A stretch of 64,000 bases of DNA from Varroa destructor (taxonomy: Eukaryota > Arthropoda > Arachnida > Mesostigmata > Varroidae): NCBI RefSeq assembly GCF_002443255.2, contig NW_019211454.1, forward strand, positions 64,534,179 to 64,598,178, in the 5' to 3' direction. The notes under the pieces are model-generated. The model did not search any database, was not told the origin of the DNA, and worked only from the letters and a program-made list of their open reading frames with translations. Both the position numbers and the translations under genes were made by a program. Of this stretch, positions 38,471-52,800 are shown piece by piece; within the stretch, counting starts at the first letter, position 1; each line of letters opens with the position of its first letter.

Positions 38471-41340
38471 TAAACTATACCTGTGGCTTATCTAATCCGT
38501 CATATGAGCCAGATTGTAAATCGTACTTCTAGGAAAAAAACACCGAATGACTCGTTCAGTGTTACGTAGAATAATTTCGAAAACGTCGAAGAAGAAATCA
38601 GTGGCGTCTAATCTACCTAAAAAAGGATTCAACTTTAGTAGTTATTTGGAAGTGTTCGAGCAATGTGTCTCAGTTTCTCAGAGTCTTTGCGTGATAAGCA
38701 CCTGATAGCACTTACGGTTACGGTTAACCCTTCTGAAATATTTAAACGCCAGCTAGTGCCGTAAAGGAAGCTACGGCTTTTAGTGGGTGTGAGCCTATGA
38801 CTCACTCATCTAATTGATTAAATGTCAACAAAAACAAGCCCGAACAAAAATTCTACTGTTTTAAGCTTATTCGAATTCGAACAGACGAACAAGGACGCTT
38901 CTGCGGGTTCGCTCCTTCCAAGAATCCAGATTAGTATCCTCGTTCGTACATATAGTCAGAACAATTAGCCCGTTTCATGCCGCGACTCTTACAATTATCT
39001 TCTCAAGGGAACTATAAATCATTATGATAAAACTGAGAAAAAGGGAAATGGAGAGAAAGACGTCACGTTAATTTATGAGGTTGGAAAAAAAGAAATTAAC
39101 CTGTGGATGGGTGAATTATTGTATTGCTCTGACGTGCCCTAAATGAGCAAAAAAACGTTAGTTTTATTTTTTCGACGGTCTTAGTTCTGAACCCTGCCAC
39201 GATGTCACCATTTGTCTGTCTGTGCGACTATATAAGACCTACGTAATATGGAGTAAGCGTCCCGTAACGTGTACTCACGTCTAAGGCAATTAGCTATCAT
39301 GAATTAAAGTCATTGTAAGAACTGCCGTTATACCTTAACAACGATGTGTGTATATTTATGTGCTTACAATATCTTATCGCATTTCATGCGTTGAAAAACA
39401 TACAGCTACTGCACGGTATATACCGATCTATCTTAGCAAGTAGATTACGCAGCCGGAAAGACATCCTTGGAATCTTTAACCTCTGACGCTCCTTCGTACC
39501 ATTTAGTCGTCCGGTTTAAGAGGTTTGGCATGCTCCTGCTCTAAAATCCTTATCTGTTTACGGAAGGGTCGTCTACGTTTTATGCTCGTTTGTAGCCGCT
39601 TTCTGTCTGATCAAATCATGCGAGTAATTAAACTAAGCAGTAGTTGACAATACGGGGGTTCTTGAGAGGCAAAAGACCCCACAAAGTGATTTTGTTGTTG
39701 GACAGTATCGACCCCACGAGGCAATCTATGAAATTCCCATAGAACTCGAACGTGGATTTTTGGTTCGCTCGGTACAAAATCTATGTGACGGAAAAGTCCA
39801 TTTACGCTTGTCTGCCAAAACCACAGAAAAAGTTAACATCATGCACCTAACGAACCGCACCTAGAAATAAACTCGACTTTTAAGTCACGGTCGCTATTAC
39901 AGCTTTTAAAATTACGCGATAAAATTAAAACTGCTACTTGATAAATTATCGGATTCTCGATTCGTTTGCTTCAGGCTTTAGGTTCTTTATTGAGCCACAG
40001 ATGTTATGTTCGAACTACAGCGCCGACTTCGTTTCAGTCTACAACTTTATATGGGCTTTGGTTATTTTAAATCAAATATGGGCCACAAGTAGTTTCTTCT
40101 GGCTGTGCGACGACTAGTGATTAGCATTGTTGAGCATGTCACAACGGCCATTGGATCGCATTATGACAGCAGATATGCAGATGACACAGGGAAGTCGCTA
40201 GAAATCCTCCAGGATGTCACGTTGCTAATTATCGTTGGACGGATAACCTCAACCGAGCTTATATTTCCTCAGAGCACAAATGATTACCACACTAATTATA
40301 GTCTAGGTAGTATACATTCGGCAATCCGAGGGAAGTAGTCTCGTTCATCACGGTTCGTAACTGTGCATCATTTTGGGAAGCACACCTCATAATGACACGG
40401 CGAGCAGACGACGTCCGTACACAAGCTACCTATCACCACGCGGGTTAGAACTTCGATATGCACTCGATAGATATCGAAAATAATAATAAAGGAAGATAAG
40501 GACGATCATCTTGCGTAGTCCAGTGCTACAGTTGCGTGTGTTGATATGGAATGAATTAGGGTTCGTGATATTACCAGTGCAGCTGTTCGCGTATTATCCT
40601 ACTCATTGGGAACCTGATATATTATTATATATCGAACTTTATGGCAGAGTGTTAGCTTACTATGATTTTCTCAGTACTACTGCCACACCTCTTACTATAA
40701 CTGATATAAATGAATGATCCCAAATCGAACGCTACATCTAATTTTTCAAACTCACACCGTATTCTAGGAGAGTATCACAAGTAGCGGCAAAATTCCCTCA
40801 GTAATAATATTGTTATATTTACCTGCTAGCTGAAATTATATGTAACGTATGTTCTAGTAACTAGGTTCAGGTGCGGGCCCTCGTAGCAATATTACATATA
40901 AGTCCATTATACGATACGTTTGGACTAGATTTAAGGCTCCGATCTTCAAAGAGATGAGTTTGTGTCGTGCTGAAGGTCAATCACGTGGTGCACGTGGGCA
41001 AGCTAACTAACAAAAACTCAGGAAATTAAAATAATCATGGATTTGGTCGATTCAACTGTGTTCCATCCTTTTTCTGATGGGTCTCTGAGCTGGAAAAACC
41101 TTTTTTCAAGGCAAAGAACTTGTGTACTGTTCTTAACATTCGCAATTTAACCTTCAACCTATAGCGTTTTCTAGTTTAGCACTTCATTGACTGTTGACAA
41201 TCATGTTAGACGATAATAACTACGGTTGGAATCAATATATTAATCTCGCTCTCCACCTATACGCCATGTCACGACCATATCGCTAAGTAGCGCTTGGGAG
41301 CTAAAAGCTACGTAGATGCAGATATTACGGATGCAATTCA
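38471..41340. other. AT-rich stretch, no gene seen
   Basis: No supported gene. The 68-77-codon frames at 40105-40338 and 40511-40717 open with non-ATG codons. Confidence 0.4.
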
Positions 41341-41354
41341 CAGTGAGCAAATTT

Positions 41355-41639
41355 TCATAGAAGCAATGGTAATTTCTCGAATTCTCTCGTTGGTAGCTTG
41401 CTTGGTATGAGCGGGCTTTGTTCCACGTGCGTAATAGTTAGGGCTTGAGAGGAATGTAGTGGCGGGTTTCTGAAAGATAAGCCGGTGCTACCCGCCGCAT
41501 GGCCTCTACAGTGACTGTTAGTGCCGCTGCCGTCGACGTCACAGAGTGATGATACGCTACTAGCAAAGGCCCGGTTGCCGTTGCTATCGGCGTTATCATG
41601 GCTTTGCCATCGGAATCGTTGCGTTGCTACCGCTTCCAT
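41355..41639 (-). CDS. Tentative 94-codon ORF, Ser/Asn/His-rich; function unknown
   Basis: A complete ATG-to-TGA frame in a GC-richer island. The peptide starts MEAVATQRFRWQSHDNADSN, is rich in Ser, Ala, Asn, His and Gly, and lacks hydrophobic segments, so it would be mostly disordered. A + strand frame (41521-41811) is also open over part of the same DNA and has no better claim. The island continues to about 42050 with further open stretches on the - strand. The composition resembles low-complexity parts of arthropod regulatory proteins, but that is impression only. Confidence 0.2.
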   Translation of the reverse strand: MEAVATQRFRWQSHDNADSNGNRAFASSVSSLCDVDGSGTNSHCRGHAAGSTGLSFRNPPLHSSQALTITHVEQSPLIPSKLPTREFEKLPLLL

Positions 41640-42060
41640 CGCTGATCTCGTTGAGGTTCAGTATGTGCACGCCAGCGGGCTGTTGTCTGCTAGGCAACTG
41701 AGAGCTCCCCTGTGGCAGCTCTCACGAGAAGCTCCATATTCAGCGTCCCTTAGAGGAATGCCCGTCTCCTCCGTTTGCCCCAGCTTCTCCTCCTCTCTCA
41801 CTGAGGGGTGAAATGGCGTATAAACACGTACAGATCCTGGCAGAACCCCTCCTGCTACTGCTTCTGCTTCTCGTCCTGAAGCGTTGTCCTTCCAATCTCT
41901 CTTTCACCAGTCCCCGTGGGCAACGGATGCCATCCAATGTGTACTGATAGCCAAGAGTAACAAGCCGGAGGAAAAAATACCGGGAAAGCAATCACCACCC
42001 GCTGCTGGATCACTGGCTGGTTGAGTGGGCATAGCTGTTCTCTAGTCGGGTGGCTGACTC
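41640..42060. other. GC-richer island, remainder
   Basis: Pyrimidine-rich on the + strand (about 41760-41900). An 83-codon - strand frame at 41740-41991 is Arg/Ser-rich. No boundary or product can be assigned. Confidence 0.2.
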
Positions 42061-45000
42061 TTCCACGTTATGCTGTTGTTGCCGTTGACGCTACTCTTCA
42101 ATAGTGAAGCATCTTGTGCAGAATGAGGTGCAGCGCGTAGGAAGGATATTGTAATGTAAGCATTTACCTTCTGGCAGAAAAAATAATCTGAATTTGATGC
42201 AGAACATCTACTTTGAGGAACGGCATTACCATGCTTAGGTCTGAAACTTTCGACAGAGAACAAGTTTCCCTGTTGAGCTTTGAAGTCTGAAGGAACGGCA
42301 GAAAAAAGCTGGCCGCTACTTGTTTTATGAAAGGCCAAGCTCGCACAAGTATTAGGCCCGAAGTGTAGTGGCACGCAAGGATGTCAAATTTATTGTTAGT
42401 ATAATTGTTAGCACAAAGTTTATATATTAAAAACACTATTGCGTCTTAGGTTGGCACAAAATTGATGACTTTGAAACTATGCTACATTTTATACTATTTA
42501 TATTTTATGTACTTAATTTGTCTGGATCAGCTAAGGCAGCTTTTTTGAGACACACTATGCAAATGCTTCATTGTGCACAAAAACGGAAGTGTGCTTCTAC
42601 GATTTCTTTGACGTCAACGATCGACTTCACTTGATTTGACACTGTTTTTAGATGAAGTGCTACGACCTATTGATTAGCTTTATACTTTGTGTGTAATACA
42701 AACAAGTGAATTCAAAAAGAATCGTGTTTAATTGACTTGTCCGGAAATGGGGCTACAGTTTGAGTATACTTTATCCGCGTATTCATTTTGCATAGAGCCA
42801 CCTTGAAATAGTCCATTTCATTGCGTCGTAGGCTTGTTTTTTTTCTTGAAACCGAAATAAGAAAAGTAAGCGCATGTAAGGAGGTACTGGGGAGTTCGCA
42901 GTACTTCAGATTCATACACGTTGAACTGGTTATCAGCAATAGTAAACATCTAATTTATATGTAATGGTAATATTCACAAAGGGATTTCGCCAAAGCGGGC
43001 CTGTCGAATAGAGCTCTTTTTTCTGGTGGAGACAGCCGGCGTCCCCTAAATGCGAAAGCGGTTGGAGTAGTGTCGAAAATGCCTAGTTTTTAAAATAAAA
43101 TTCTTGTTAAAGCAGGTGTAAATGTTTAAAAGCAGGGTTACGCAGGGTTCGTGGCTCCCTTTCTTGTGCAGGATAAATGAAATATTTAAAAGACATCTAG
43201 TCCTTGCTAAGTATTTTTAAAACGGTATGTTATTATAAACTACCTACAAAGTAAACTGCATAGCTTATTTTAATTAAGGGTTGTTAAGGTTATCCAATAG
43301 TACAGAGATTGCATAGGTTCCATTGGCACAAACTGAAACCTTGATGAGAACTCCATTTATAAGTGGTAGAAAGTGAAGAAGCAGCAATAGCGTAGAAGCT
43401 AAAGACGCACGCTGAAATCTCTTCGGCCATGCATCGCACTCTGTCCAGGGTTCTGGATTGTTCTCGAATCAAATATATACTAATACACAGATCTATCTGT
43501 CCTTAGTTCAACGTTCTCTAAATAATCAAGAAATGTAGGATTTTGAACAAGCCAAAGAATGTAGTGATCTGAGATCAGTACGTCTAAAATATTCGAATCT
43601 TTTTCCTGGTACTATTAAGAGCGCCAATTAGCACTGAACAATTTATCAGCCTAATCGAAATGTTTTAACTGGCGAAACAGCTTGAAGTATTATCAAGATG
43701 ATCCTCTAATATACACCGTTCTTAGGTAGCTGCCCCACTATTGAAATGGTATCCAGCAAATAGAGTATTCACATGAAAGTGATCGACGATTAGTACAGGA
43801 AGAGGAGAATCGCTTATTTTTTTCGACACTTAGGTCCGTCTTTTACTTTGTGTACTTAACCGAGTCGAGGGGCTGGTATCAACTGGAGGGAGTAACCCGG
43901 TGGCATAGATACATACACAAGATCTCTTCATTTAAGAGACTATGGCTGTTACAAAGGAGAGAGGTGTCCAATTTAGAAAAAAGATAACGTAACTAACTCG
44001 CATTCTCCCCTTTGTGCTGCCCATGTGAATTCCAGCCACTCGATCTTCAATAGCATCCGCCCGGAACTGTTCTTGCTATTCCTAATCCGCTATTTCGACT
44101 CGTGCGATAAGGTTACGCAAGACAATAAGGAGGAACAAAAGGTCCAGCCACCCGACCCCAAAATTGAAGCTTCCATTTCATGCGATTCCCTGCTGTAAGC
44201 GCTGTGCTTTGGTAGTGGTACGCTACAAAGCTTCAACCCTTCCTTATAGATAAATACACAGTACTAACGAATACACAAACAGGCAGTATCAAATCAGTCA
44301 GCGTCATCATTGCCTATGACGTGCTAAGACAAGCACTTCTAGTCAACAGCCGCGTCGAGGGCTGCAATAGCTATTTTGGTACGTTGTCGGGTCAGACCGA
44401 TATCGTTCGAGTCCGCTTAATAGTTTTCACTCGTACAACTTTTGCTAAATCCAATTCATTTTTATGCATAAAGTGTATACTTTTATAGAAGTGGACTGAA
44501 GTGTCATAGGTTTTCGCACTTACTGCCGCTTTCTCTTGGGGAAGGTCTCTACTCATCGGCATCCAATGCCTGAAGTAGAACAAGTTCTACACCTAATAGC
44601 AAATAGGAGACCTCGAAACCAGAAGAGAAATTAGAATATAGGATCTACGCCGTCCATCGTAAACGACATTGCCTATGCTAGGACGCGTGGTGAGAGCCGC
44701 TCGGAGAGAGTTAAATCTAATACCAATTTCCTCTATATATTCCTTGTAAACGTTCAGAGCGACGACAACCATATAATAAAGCTATAAAAATAGGTTTTAA
44801 ACAGAGTACATACAACTGAATCGAATGTCAACATTTGCGGTATAATCTGCTTCTGACATGTCTATCAACGTTTCCTCTTCTTGATATCCGCCTAAATTTT
44901 TCAAACATCTGTTAGTGCTTTACTTATAGAGTGCCCCTTCAATGAACTTAAATCGGCTCTGAAAAATTACACTAATTGGTTCAGCTTTGAACGGTGGACG

Positions 45001-46470
45001 ACGCCATCTTAACGCTAAGTTTCTCATTTCTAACTGTTCTCTACTTAGATAGACGCTGTCTCATTAGTGCATCTGTGCCAACTGCGGCCAGAACGATACA
45101 GGAAGCGGACTTCTAAAGCATCGTATACACGGAAATAAATCAGAGTCGGAGAAACGCGGGTGGTGTCAACATGGAAGACTTCCATAACACAGATACTAGG
45201 AGCAGTGTGTGGGGATCGATGCGCCTTCACGCCAGTCAAGTACGCAACGAATAGAACGTGAAATTTCGTTGATTAGAAGGCAGGACTACCTAAGCAAGTT
45301 GTATTTATCAAACAAACACGGGGCAAAAATTAGAGTTACTTTACTGTCTAGGAGCTCGATGCCATATAAACACGCAATCAATACGATTACTCTCAGTTTA
45401 TTGGAAGCTATCGTATATCAACATATAAGAAAAGAATAGAAAAAAGACAAACGTAAAAAACAAATACGAAAAGCCGAACGAGACACGGGCAGAGAACAAA
45501 CGGGCAAGTAATGCTTTTGTCTATTGATATCGAGTCGTTCGTGCAACATTCTACCCATTATTTTTTTTCTAGGGTTGAACGCAGAGTCCAGTCTCTCGAG
45601 GATCAAAATCAAAACGGTCTTTGCAAAATTATCCAGTTTTCAAGTTATTAAGTATTATGCAACTTTGAAGTGGTGCGATATTTTACCTGTGAAAGTTAAG
45701 AACGAAGGCAAGTTGATTTAAAACTAGAACATGTTGCGAAACTTTCATCTTGCATCATTTTGTTACTGTGTCAAGTTTGATGGATGTGTCGTTTATTAGT
45801 TCTCGAACCGAACCTTTATTAGGAACAAGCTTTAGCTTTCGTCTTTGGGCCTTAACGTTTGGTGCAGCTTCAATGTGAGAAGTCAATGCAGTGAACACAG
45901 AAAGGGCATAAGAGGAAATTTCGCCTATACGTAAGTAGGCGCGGGGTCGTCTATAAATGTTAAGCGGATTGCAGCGGACTTCTTAAAACATCTTACTTAA
46001 ACTCGTCCTGTCGACGTTCTATAGAAGCCTTTTCGGGAGAGTTTGCGTAAATGCAATAACCTTGAGATATGAAACCTCGAGTTCAGTGTGTCGCATCTGT
46101 GTCCCGTTGAAGTAAATAGATATCGGTGGGTAGCCAAAACATGTACACATCTAAGCGACCATCGTATAGCTGCTACCAGTTCGGTCAACTTTTTGCAGCG
46201 AACTATACATGTACACTCCCGACGTATCTTAAGCACCATCGCGCTTCGAGCGTACATAAGCAGGTTGTTATTTTTACGCACAATACCCTAACTAGTGTGA
46301 CTATTATAGCTCGTATTGTTAAATAGCCTAACTCTCCTTTCAAGCGTACGGTTGTATAGTCTTTGTTTTGACAATGAAACCGCATGTATGCGCATTCTCG
46401 TAACGCTTGACAAGTCTTGGGCTTTTGTTCCCCGTCGAAAACACCACAAATATAGTAGGGATCTTGATTG
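42061..46470. other. AT-rich stretch, no gene seen
   Basis: No supported gene. Overlapping 60-110-codon frames at 42042-42436 and 45997-46556 give no recognisable products. A TTAGGTTGGCACA word at 42448 resembles a mariner-type terminal repeat but has no partner. Confidence 0.35.
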
Positions 46471-47060
46471 GCGTTTCTGCTGAAACCAGAACACCTTTCA
46501 GCGGTCTCTTCTTGGCTGTTACGAGTTGCGATGGATCTCTTACAGGCGATTCCCAAGAGGCCAGATCGGAGCAGAGGTCAATCTGACGTCAGAAAGCTTA
46601 CATATATCCTCTCAAGCGTACATACACATGGATGGGCCTTCCTGCCTCGAGCGGATAGTGTTAGCAGAACTGAATAGGCGGCTGTTGCAACTTTCTGGCA
46701 GATCTGCAAGAGGACAAGACACTGAACAACTAAAAGCTACAGTACAATCTTATTCGCTGGTAGCAAGAAGCAGACGATAAGAAATATCGCATAGCTACGG
46801 TAAAGTAGGGCAAGTGAACAAACCGCGACGAGTCCGATTTAGCTACTGCATCACTAACAACTTCCTACAGAACCAATGTCCACCTGTCAAAACATCGCTG
46901 AAGGGAGCAAACATCGATCAGTAGAAATAGAAACGGCCGAACACCGGCACTCGACCGCAACAAGCAAAACGACAGACGATTGTGTCGAACCGATGGTCGG
47001 CCAGAGTCAGAGCGCAACGGAGATGCGACCCCCTCCGGCATGAGCTGTCTTCGGATTGAT
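46471..47060. other. GC-richer island with a + strand open frame
   Basis: A + strand frame stays open from 46526 to a TAA at 46778-46780. Its second half, from an internal ATG (46629), reads MDGPSCLERIVLAELNRRLL and continues Arg/Gln/Ser-rich with an amphipathic helix-like pattern. The remainder to about 47040 is A- and C-rich with no good frame. It could be an exon; I cannot place it. Confidence 0.2.
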
Positions 47061-47323
47061 GCACTATCTATTGTAGATATTGTTGCTAGCAGGATCGATA
47101 ATTAGTAAAGTGTTATGGCCACGTGATATTTTCACATCGTGCTTAACACATACTGTCTGATGGTTTCTCTCCGATGTTGAAGAGAACTAGGTGCTACTTG
47201 TATGGCCATACGATACACTCATATTTAACACCAGAGTGTTACTCCTACTGCATGATGACAGAAGACTTTTCACAGTAATTCTTAATGGCACTAATGAGTT
47301 AGTTTGAAATATTAATTTTGCAG

Positions 47324-47556
47324 GTTGATCTGTTGTTTAAGTATCAGCTACAGTTACAATGGTCGGGCTCGATCATTTTGGATATTACTCACCCACAGGA
47401 CATCCAACCATCCAGAGACGGGACATTCAATCACTAGGAACAGATATGACAGTCATCAATTATTACTGGCCAGACGAGATTCGTATTCGTCACTTCAGAC
47501 ATCGGCGAGACGTCACGACTCCTCAGTATGGCCGAAATAGAGATGAATCAAACTGA
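47324..47556 (+). CDS. Tentative exon: acceptor then 65-codon ATG frame
   Basis: AATATTAATTTTGCAG ends at 47323, a good 3' splice-site shape. An ATG at 47359 follows in strong context (ACAATGG). It opens 65 codons ending at TGA 47554-47556, encoding MVGLDHFGYYSPTGHPTIQR and then an Arg/His/Asp-rich tail. The other two frames also remain open for 37 and 72 codons after the acceptor, so low local stop density weakens the case. No family recognised and no polyadenylation signal noticed. Confidence 0.18.
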
Positions 47557-49053
47557 GCTTTGTGCTCTTTCCGAGAATCTTCGTACTTTTCTTAAAATTG
47601 CAGCGGAGTGCAGTTGAACCTTATCAGTTAGCCCATCGATATAAGCGGAACGTGGCTATGTATGCGCTCCGCTCGTAGCATAATAGTCAGACATGATAAA
47701 ACCAGCTGTGCCCAACGTCGAGCTGTTTTGGGCTCCTATCCAGCACCTGCTATATGACGTGAGGTAGCAGGGCATCATCTGAGATCTAATACGTTGGGTC
47801 CTTCTTTATTGCTTTGACGTCACAGGCGAGTGACAAGGAATTCTGTTGATACGGGTCAGTCAGTATTTACTGTAGGACAAAAAAACTGGGCTAATCATCT
47901 ATACTGGATTGAACATCGATGGACTAGTCGCTGCCTTCTACAGCAATGTATTTTTAAAGTAGACCCAACGCCAGTTAACACACTGTTCGCTGTTCAACGG
48001 AGGCAATTAGGTGAAGCCGTTAGGTCCTAACAATGCTGTTCTATAGAGTCAGGTGGCCCTTTTGTCCATTATTGATAGCTTCAGTATATATTTTTACTTG
48101 CTTTAATGCATACACTAGTTTCGTGATAGATATTACCCATTACAATTAAATGTATTCAGTCCCTTCAACCCCACGTTCCGCAGAGATATTCACAAACACC
48201 GGTTGTGCGTGTCGAATATAAACATTTATAAAAAAAAAGAAACATATGAAAAATGAATCAAGTATAGAATAGATCGAAGTAGACGATATTATAGGTTATG
48301 GACTCATCTTGACTAATTTATCTTAATAATAAAATGATCATCAAATGAATATCTAGCGCACGGGGGTGCTACTGAAGGCGTATAGTTTTACGTAAAGTGA
48401 ACCGCAGTAAGTCACGAATGGTTCTTGACGTTAAGATTGGTGCAAACTGAAAAATAGCAGTTAGACGAGGAATCAGTTATACTTAGCTATCCTCCATTAG
48501 TCGATAACTGGTATCAGTGACACGTTCCGTATCTACGCCATCCACCATCGCGAACCAATTTGTTCATATTTAACGGTAATGGCGATTTACCTAACACGTA
48601 TCATAATAGAATGTAATCTAGATCACGTTACTTCGAAAACGAGGTTTTAGAGCAGTAGTATGACGGGGGCTATGTGAAGCCATCATTAGTAGTGTCGTTA
48701 TTACCTATGTAAATATTACAATGATTTTTCTCTCGCGAATCAATCTCTTTTGACTTTTGAAACCAGCTTTTTTTGAATGCAGGACCAACGTGCTCCTTGC
48801 GTAGTCTGATATACGTGCTTATTGTTATCCTTCGTATAGCTCTGCCTATAAGATTACATGTACGGAACGCCGCCTTGACCACTTCTAAAATGTAAGCCCT
48901 AAACTTCGTAAATACGTCGAATCCAAATCCAAGATATCTATTATATTATATTGTCTTTGTATACCATCGTATTTAGTAGAGTGAATTTGGAAATAGTCAT
49001 TTTTGTTTCGTTAGCTCTGTGCCGTTCACTCCCAAAGCTAACCGCTTCTGGTA

Positions 49054-49108
49054 AGAAAAAAGTAAAAAAATTAAAAAAAAAACAAAAAACTAAAAAGGCT
49101 AAAACGTT
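49054..49108. repeat. A-rich low-complexity tract
   Basis: About 55 bases of A-runs broken by single G, T or C bases on the + strand. Confidence 0.8.
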
Positions 49109-49835
49109 TTGATGTCTTAATTCAGTTCCAATACCACATTAACCTTTTTGTGGGTACGCTTAGCCAGAATAGAAATACAGATTTAGTTGATGAAGGTCGT
49201 ACCGTAGACTTCTATTGTACCTAAGAAATGTAAAAAAATAAAGAACAGATAACAACGTATACAGGAAACGAATTCTCTCTCTCAGTAGAGCATTTTTTTA
49301 ATTACGTGGGACAGTGCATCAGTTGTAAAAAAAGGCAAATAGCTCTAACGTGTACAGCCAAGGTACTCAAACGTATCAAAAGAACTAATTTATTCGAACA
49401 GTGCATAAAAAACTACTATAAATAATTGACCCTAACAAGCACAAACCTCCGGCGAACGGAGCAATCTTAAACAACGTTGCGGCAATGGCTCTGGATCATT
49501 TGTCAGCTATCGTTAACATTACTGAAAAACAGGACCCTGAGATTAACGGGCGCTTGCTAATTGGGTAGTAGATCCTATATCCAATATATTATAAAATTTA
49601 AAAAGTAACCAAAGCAGTGAAAAAAAAATCAGTAATTTTACCAGTTGCACCCAGTGATGCTAATCTTCTAATCATCAGCATGCATCGAACGCATGATCTT
49701 AAATAGCCTACTTTCAGTGGCCAACACGACCGGTCGGTAGAGGAAAAGCAGGTACGCTCTTCAGGTTTAGGCGCTTTCTCATACAATGATGGAAATTCCT
49801 TGGATCAGCTTTTACCGATAGAAGAGTCTCTAGTT

Positions 49836-49891
49836 GATTCTTTTATAGGCGTATATGATTCTTTTATCGGAGCTAATCGGCGTATATGATT
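49836..49891. repeat. Interleaved short direct repeats
   Basis: GATTCTTTTAT occurs at 49836-49846 and 49857-49867, and GGCGTATATGATT at 49848-49860 and 49879-49891. The spacings (21 and 31) show partial duplication with an inserted segment. Confidence 0.7.
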
Positions 49892-52800
49892 AAAATTGTT
49901 TGAGTAATCAAGATGACTGATTATACGATCGATGAAATTTCGCAGCGGGTTTGCTCGAAGGTACAAAGGAAGCCAGCTTATCGACAAATAAGCTATATTG
50001 AGCTTTCGCCGAATCAGAATTGGTACAGAAGAGATGGCCGACATAGCCTCCGTATGATTAAAGTTCGCCTTTATAGAGCTCAGTTACGTGTAACTCGAAA
50101 CACAATATGTCCCCAGATGGTATATAGGCTACATAAAGCCATCAAATGTCCGCGCTAACCGAATTAAGATATCGTAATTTTTGTTAATTGGGCAATACTG
50201 TGCGTGGTAATACCATACACTACTTCAGCGGACGACAAGCCACCGAAGCGGACACCCACGGGGGCATCGTCTGTTTTAGACAACGAAGTTACTAGTACGG
50301 CTATGCAATCTAACGGTGCGAGTACCTATTATTCAAGGTGTAATCATGTATGTTCTATTGCATGACTGTATCGTTGTGCCCATTTTATCAGTGTCCGGGA
50401 ACTGCCTTAAGGAAACCACATCAAAATATGTCAACAGATCAGGATTGCGAAAGTACTATAAATATACGTACTTACATCCACAGTAAACAACGAGTACGTG
50501 GTAAAATGCGATCGCATTTTGCATCGAAAAGGGGCGGTCGCGTGCCGTGTAAGGAGAAGATCCGTGCGTTCTATCCTGATTCGTTTATCCAATTTTAGTG
50601 CGAAATACGCTTCTAGACTGCAATTGAGTTCATGTGGTCAAACTTATTGATGTGACGATAGTGGGTACTTATTGCGTATTGTTTTCGATATCCTGGAGGT
50701 TCAGTGGGTTGTGCGTTACGCAGTTACATGATCGACGCTATATGAAAGGGACCTATCGCTCGATATCATACATTTATATTATCCTGACCCACAAACTTGG
50801 TCATTTTTTATCCACTCAGAAACCATTGTTTAGGCTTGTTATTGGCGCGGTGTCCCTTGCGAACTCGAACGGCAAACATAAATAGCCATACGCTCGTAGT
50901 CTAGGCTTATGAGTCTGTGGCATGAAGCGCACATACCGTCAGGAACAAAATCGTTGTCGAACACATCGACCTCTTCATATTTGCTATGTTGACGATACGC
51001 TCAAAAATCGTCCGTAAAGCACCATCTCCGCTGGAACGTGGAAGGGCTACCACCAAATAAGTAGACAACAAAGGCTGACATTCATTCACTAAACCGCGTA
51101 CACGCACCGTAACTTCTAGGCGTCATTCGAGTGGCTTCCTGGAAAGTTAAATTGTAAAAGCGCCTATGAAACAGGCGCCCAAAATTAGAGATATGCATAT
51201 ACACATTTGGAGTATATAAATACATAGCGCGTCAAATTTAGAAAAAAAACAAAGAAAAAACCGTTGCTCCCTCTGCGACGGCTCAAGGGTTGACGATATG
51301 AAACTTTCGGATTATTTCAGATCAGCTATGACTGGAAAGATAACTAATTCCACATTTGTAATTACCAAGTAAGTGAGAGAATATCCAGCCATTCCAAGTA
51401 CCACAATATCTGTTTTGTTGTATAAGAATAAAAAACCCGGCCTATCTGTAGGAAAAACTCTATAGGACCAGATCGGGACGTACTGCCACATGAGTGTGGC
51501 GCCTCACTTAATAGGCGACAGTAACAATGACGAAAGTCAGTCGCGTTTGAATGAAGAAAAATCTTTTCTCATATATCAAGACAACACAGCTGGAAGTAAG
51601 CAGGAGTTGGGTGTGCGGCGCCGCTTCCCCGCGTTCAGTTAATAATCAACTACCAACTGCCGTACCAAAGTATAGAATAGAAAGTCGCATACAGGCTCTG
51701 GCTTAGCCGTTTCGCCTCATTTGTCTATTCTAATATTATTTTAATGACGTCTTTTAGTTGGTGGAGACAAAAAAGAAACGATGGTCCAGTGCTGCGAACG
51801 CAAGAACCGGCAAGTGTGCTGAATGGAGTCTACGTCCTGCATTACATAGCTGCTTGCAGACAATGACGGGTATATATAGTACAGTGTCTTATCTCATAGG
51901 TCGTCAGTGCCAGCAGTCGCAGCAGGGGATAGGATGGTAACATCTGCAGGACTGACTACAACTATTCAGTAGCTTGCAGCAGGCTGGCTCATCTTCCTGG
52001 CAAAATAAGTTAGTAACATGATAGATCCTCAAGAGCTGCTAATTCTCGCTAAAATTAAGCTCGTGTAATGTTACGATATATTTATAGAAGTTTACAATCG
52101 ATAGCTATTTATCAGACATGGCTATCACGCCTGAGCCCATTAAGTTTCGAGGGCCTACTTGAGGAGTGTGGAGGAATGTGTTCACAATGGCGGCTATTTT
52201 CATTCGATACAAGGCCTTGCTCGTTCCTAGCTCAGTCGGGTGACCCATTATGGTACTGATCGTCTCTTTGATTTTGTACTAACTAAGTTATACCTTATGT
52301 ATTATGTTGAATAACTGGTCCGACGAACTTGAAGCTAGTGATGGTTACGGGACGCAGAGCTGGAATGTTCACACAGTTCCTCTGTTAGATATAGTAGTTA
52401 GACTATTAAATAATTAGTACTGAAGTGGGTATGGATTTTTTTCTCCTAGGATAGTATAGATATGCATTTGATACGCGACACGTAAACGACAGAGTAATAA
52501 ATGTTTATAAATTGCAAGCTCGTGTATTCATGATTTCACAGTGTTTATCATTAGGCCATCGAAGGTAACGCCGTAACTCGTTAGCGTTGAAGTTCTATGT
52601 CACTGCTTTGACACGGTGTCATGGAAGCCGTTCGTAATATTTATTTATCACCTTGTAAGTGGGCTTTCTTTGCATGGCATCAGGAACGGCTGTTCACAAG
52701 TAGTCCAATAAATTTCTGGCGTGCCCTAAAGACGACAACGAGGGAAGTGTATGTACCGCTATGTTGTGGAGATCGCAGTCGCGGTAAATGTTACCCAAGG

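Noticed and set aside
42448..42480. TTAGGTTGGCACAAAA-like start resembling a mariner terminal inverted repeat
   Set aside because: No matching inverted copy was found within a few kilobases and no transposase-like frame follows. A match of about 10 bases is easily chance.
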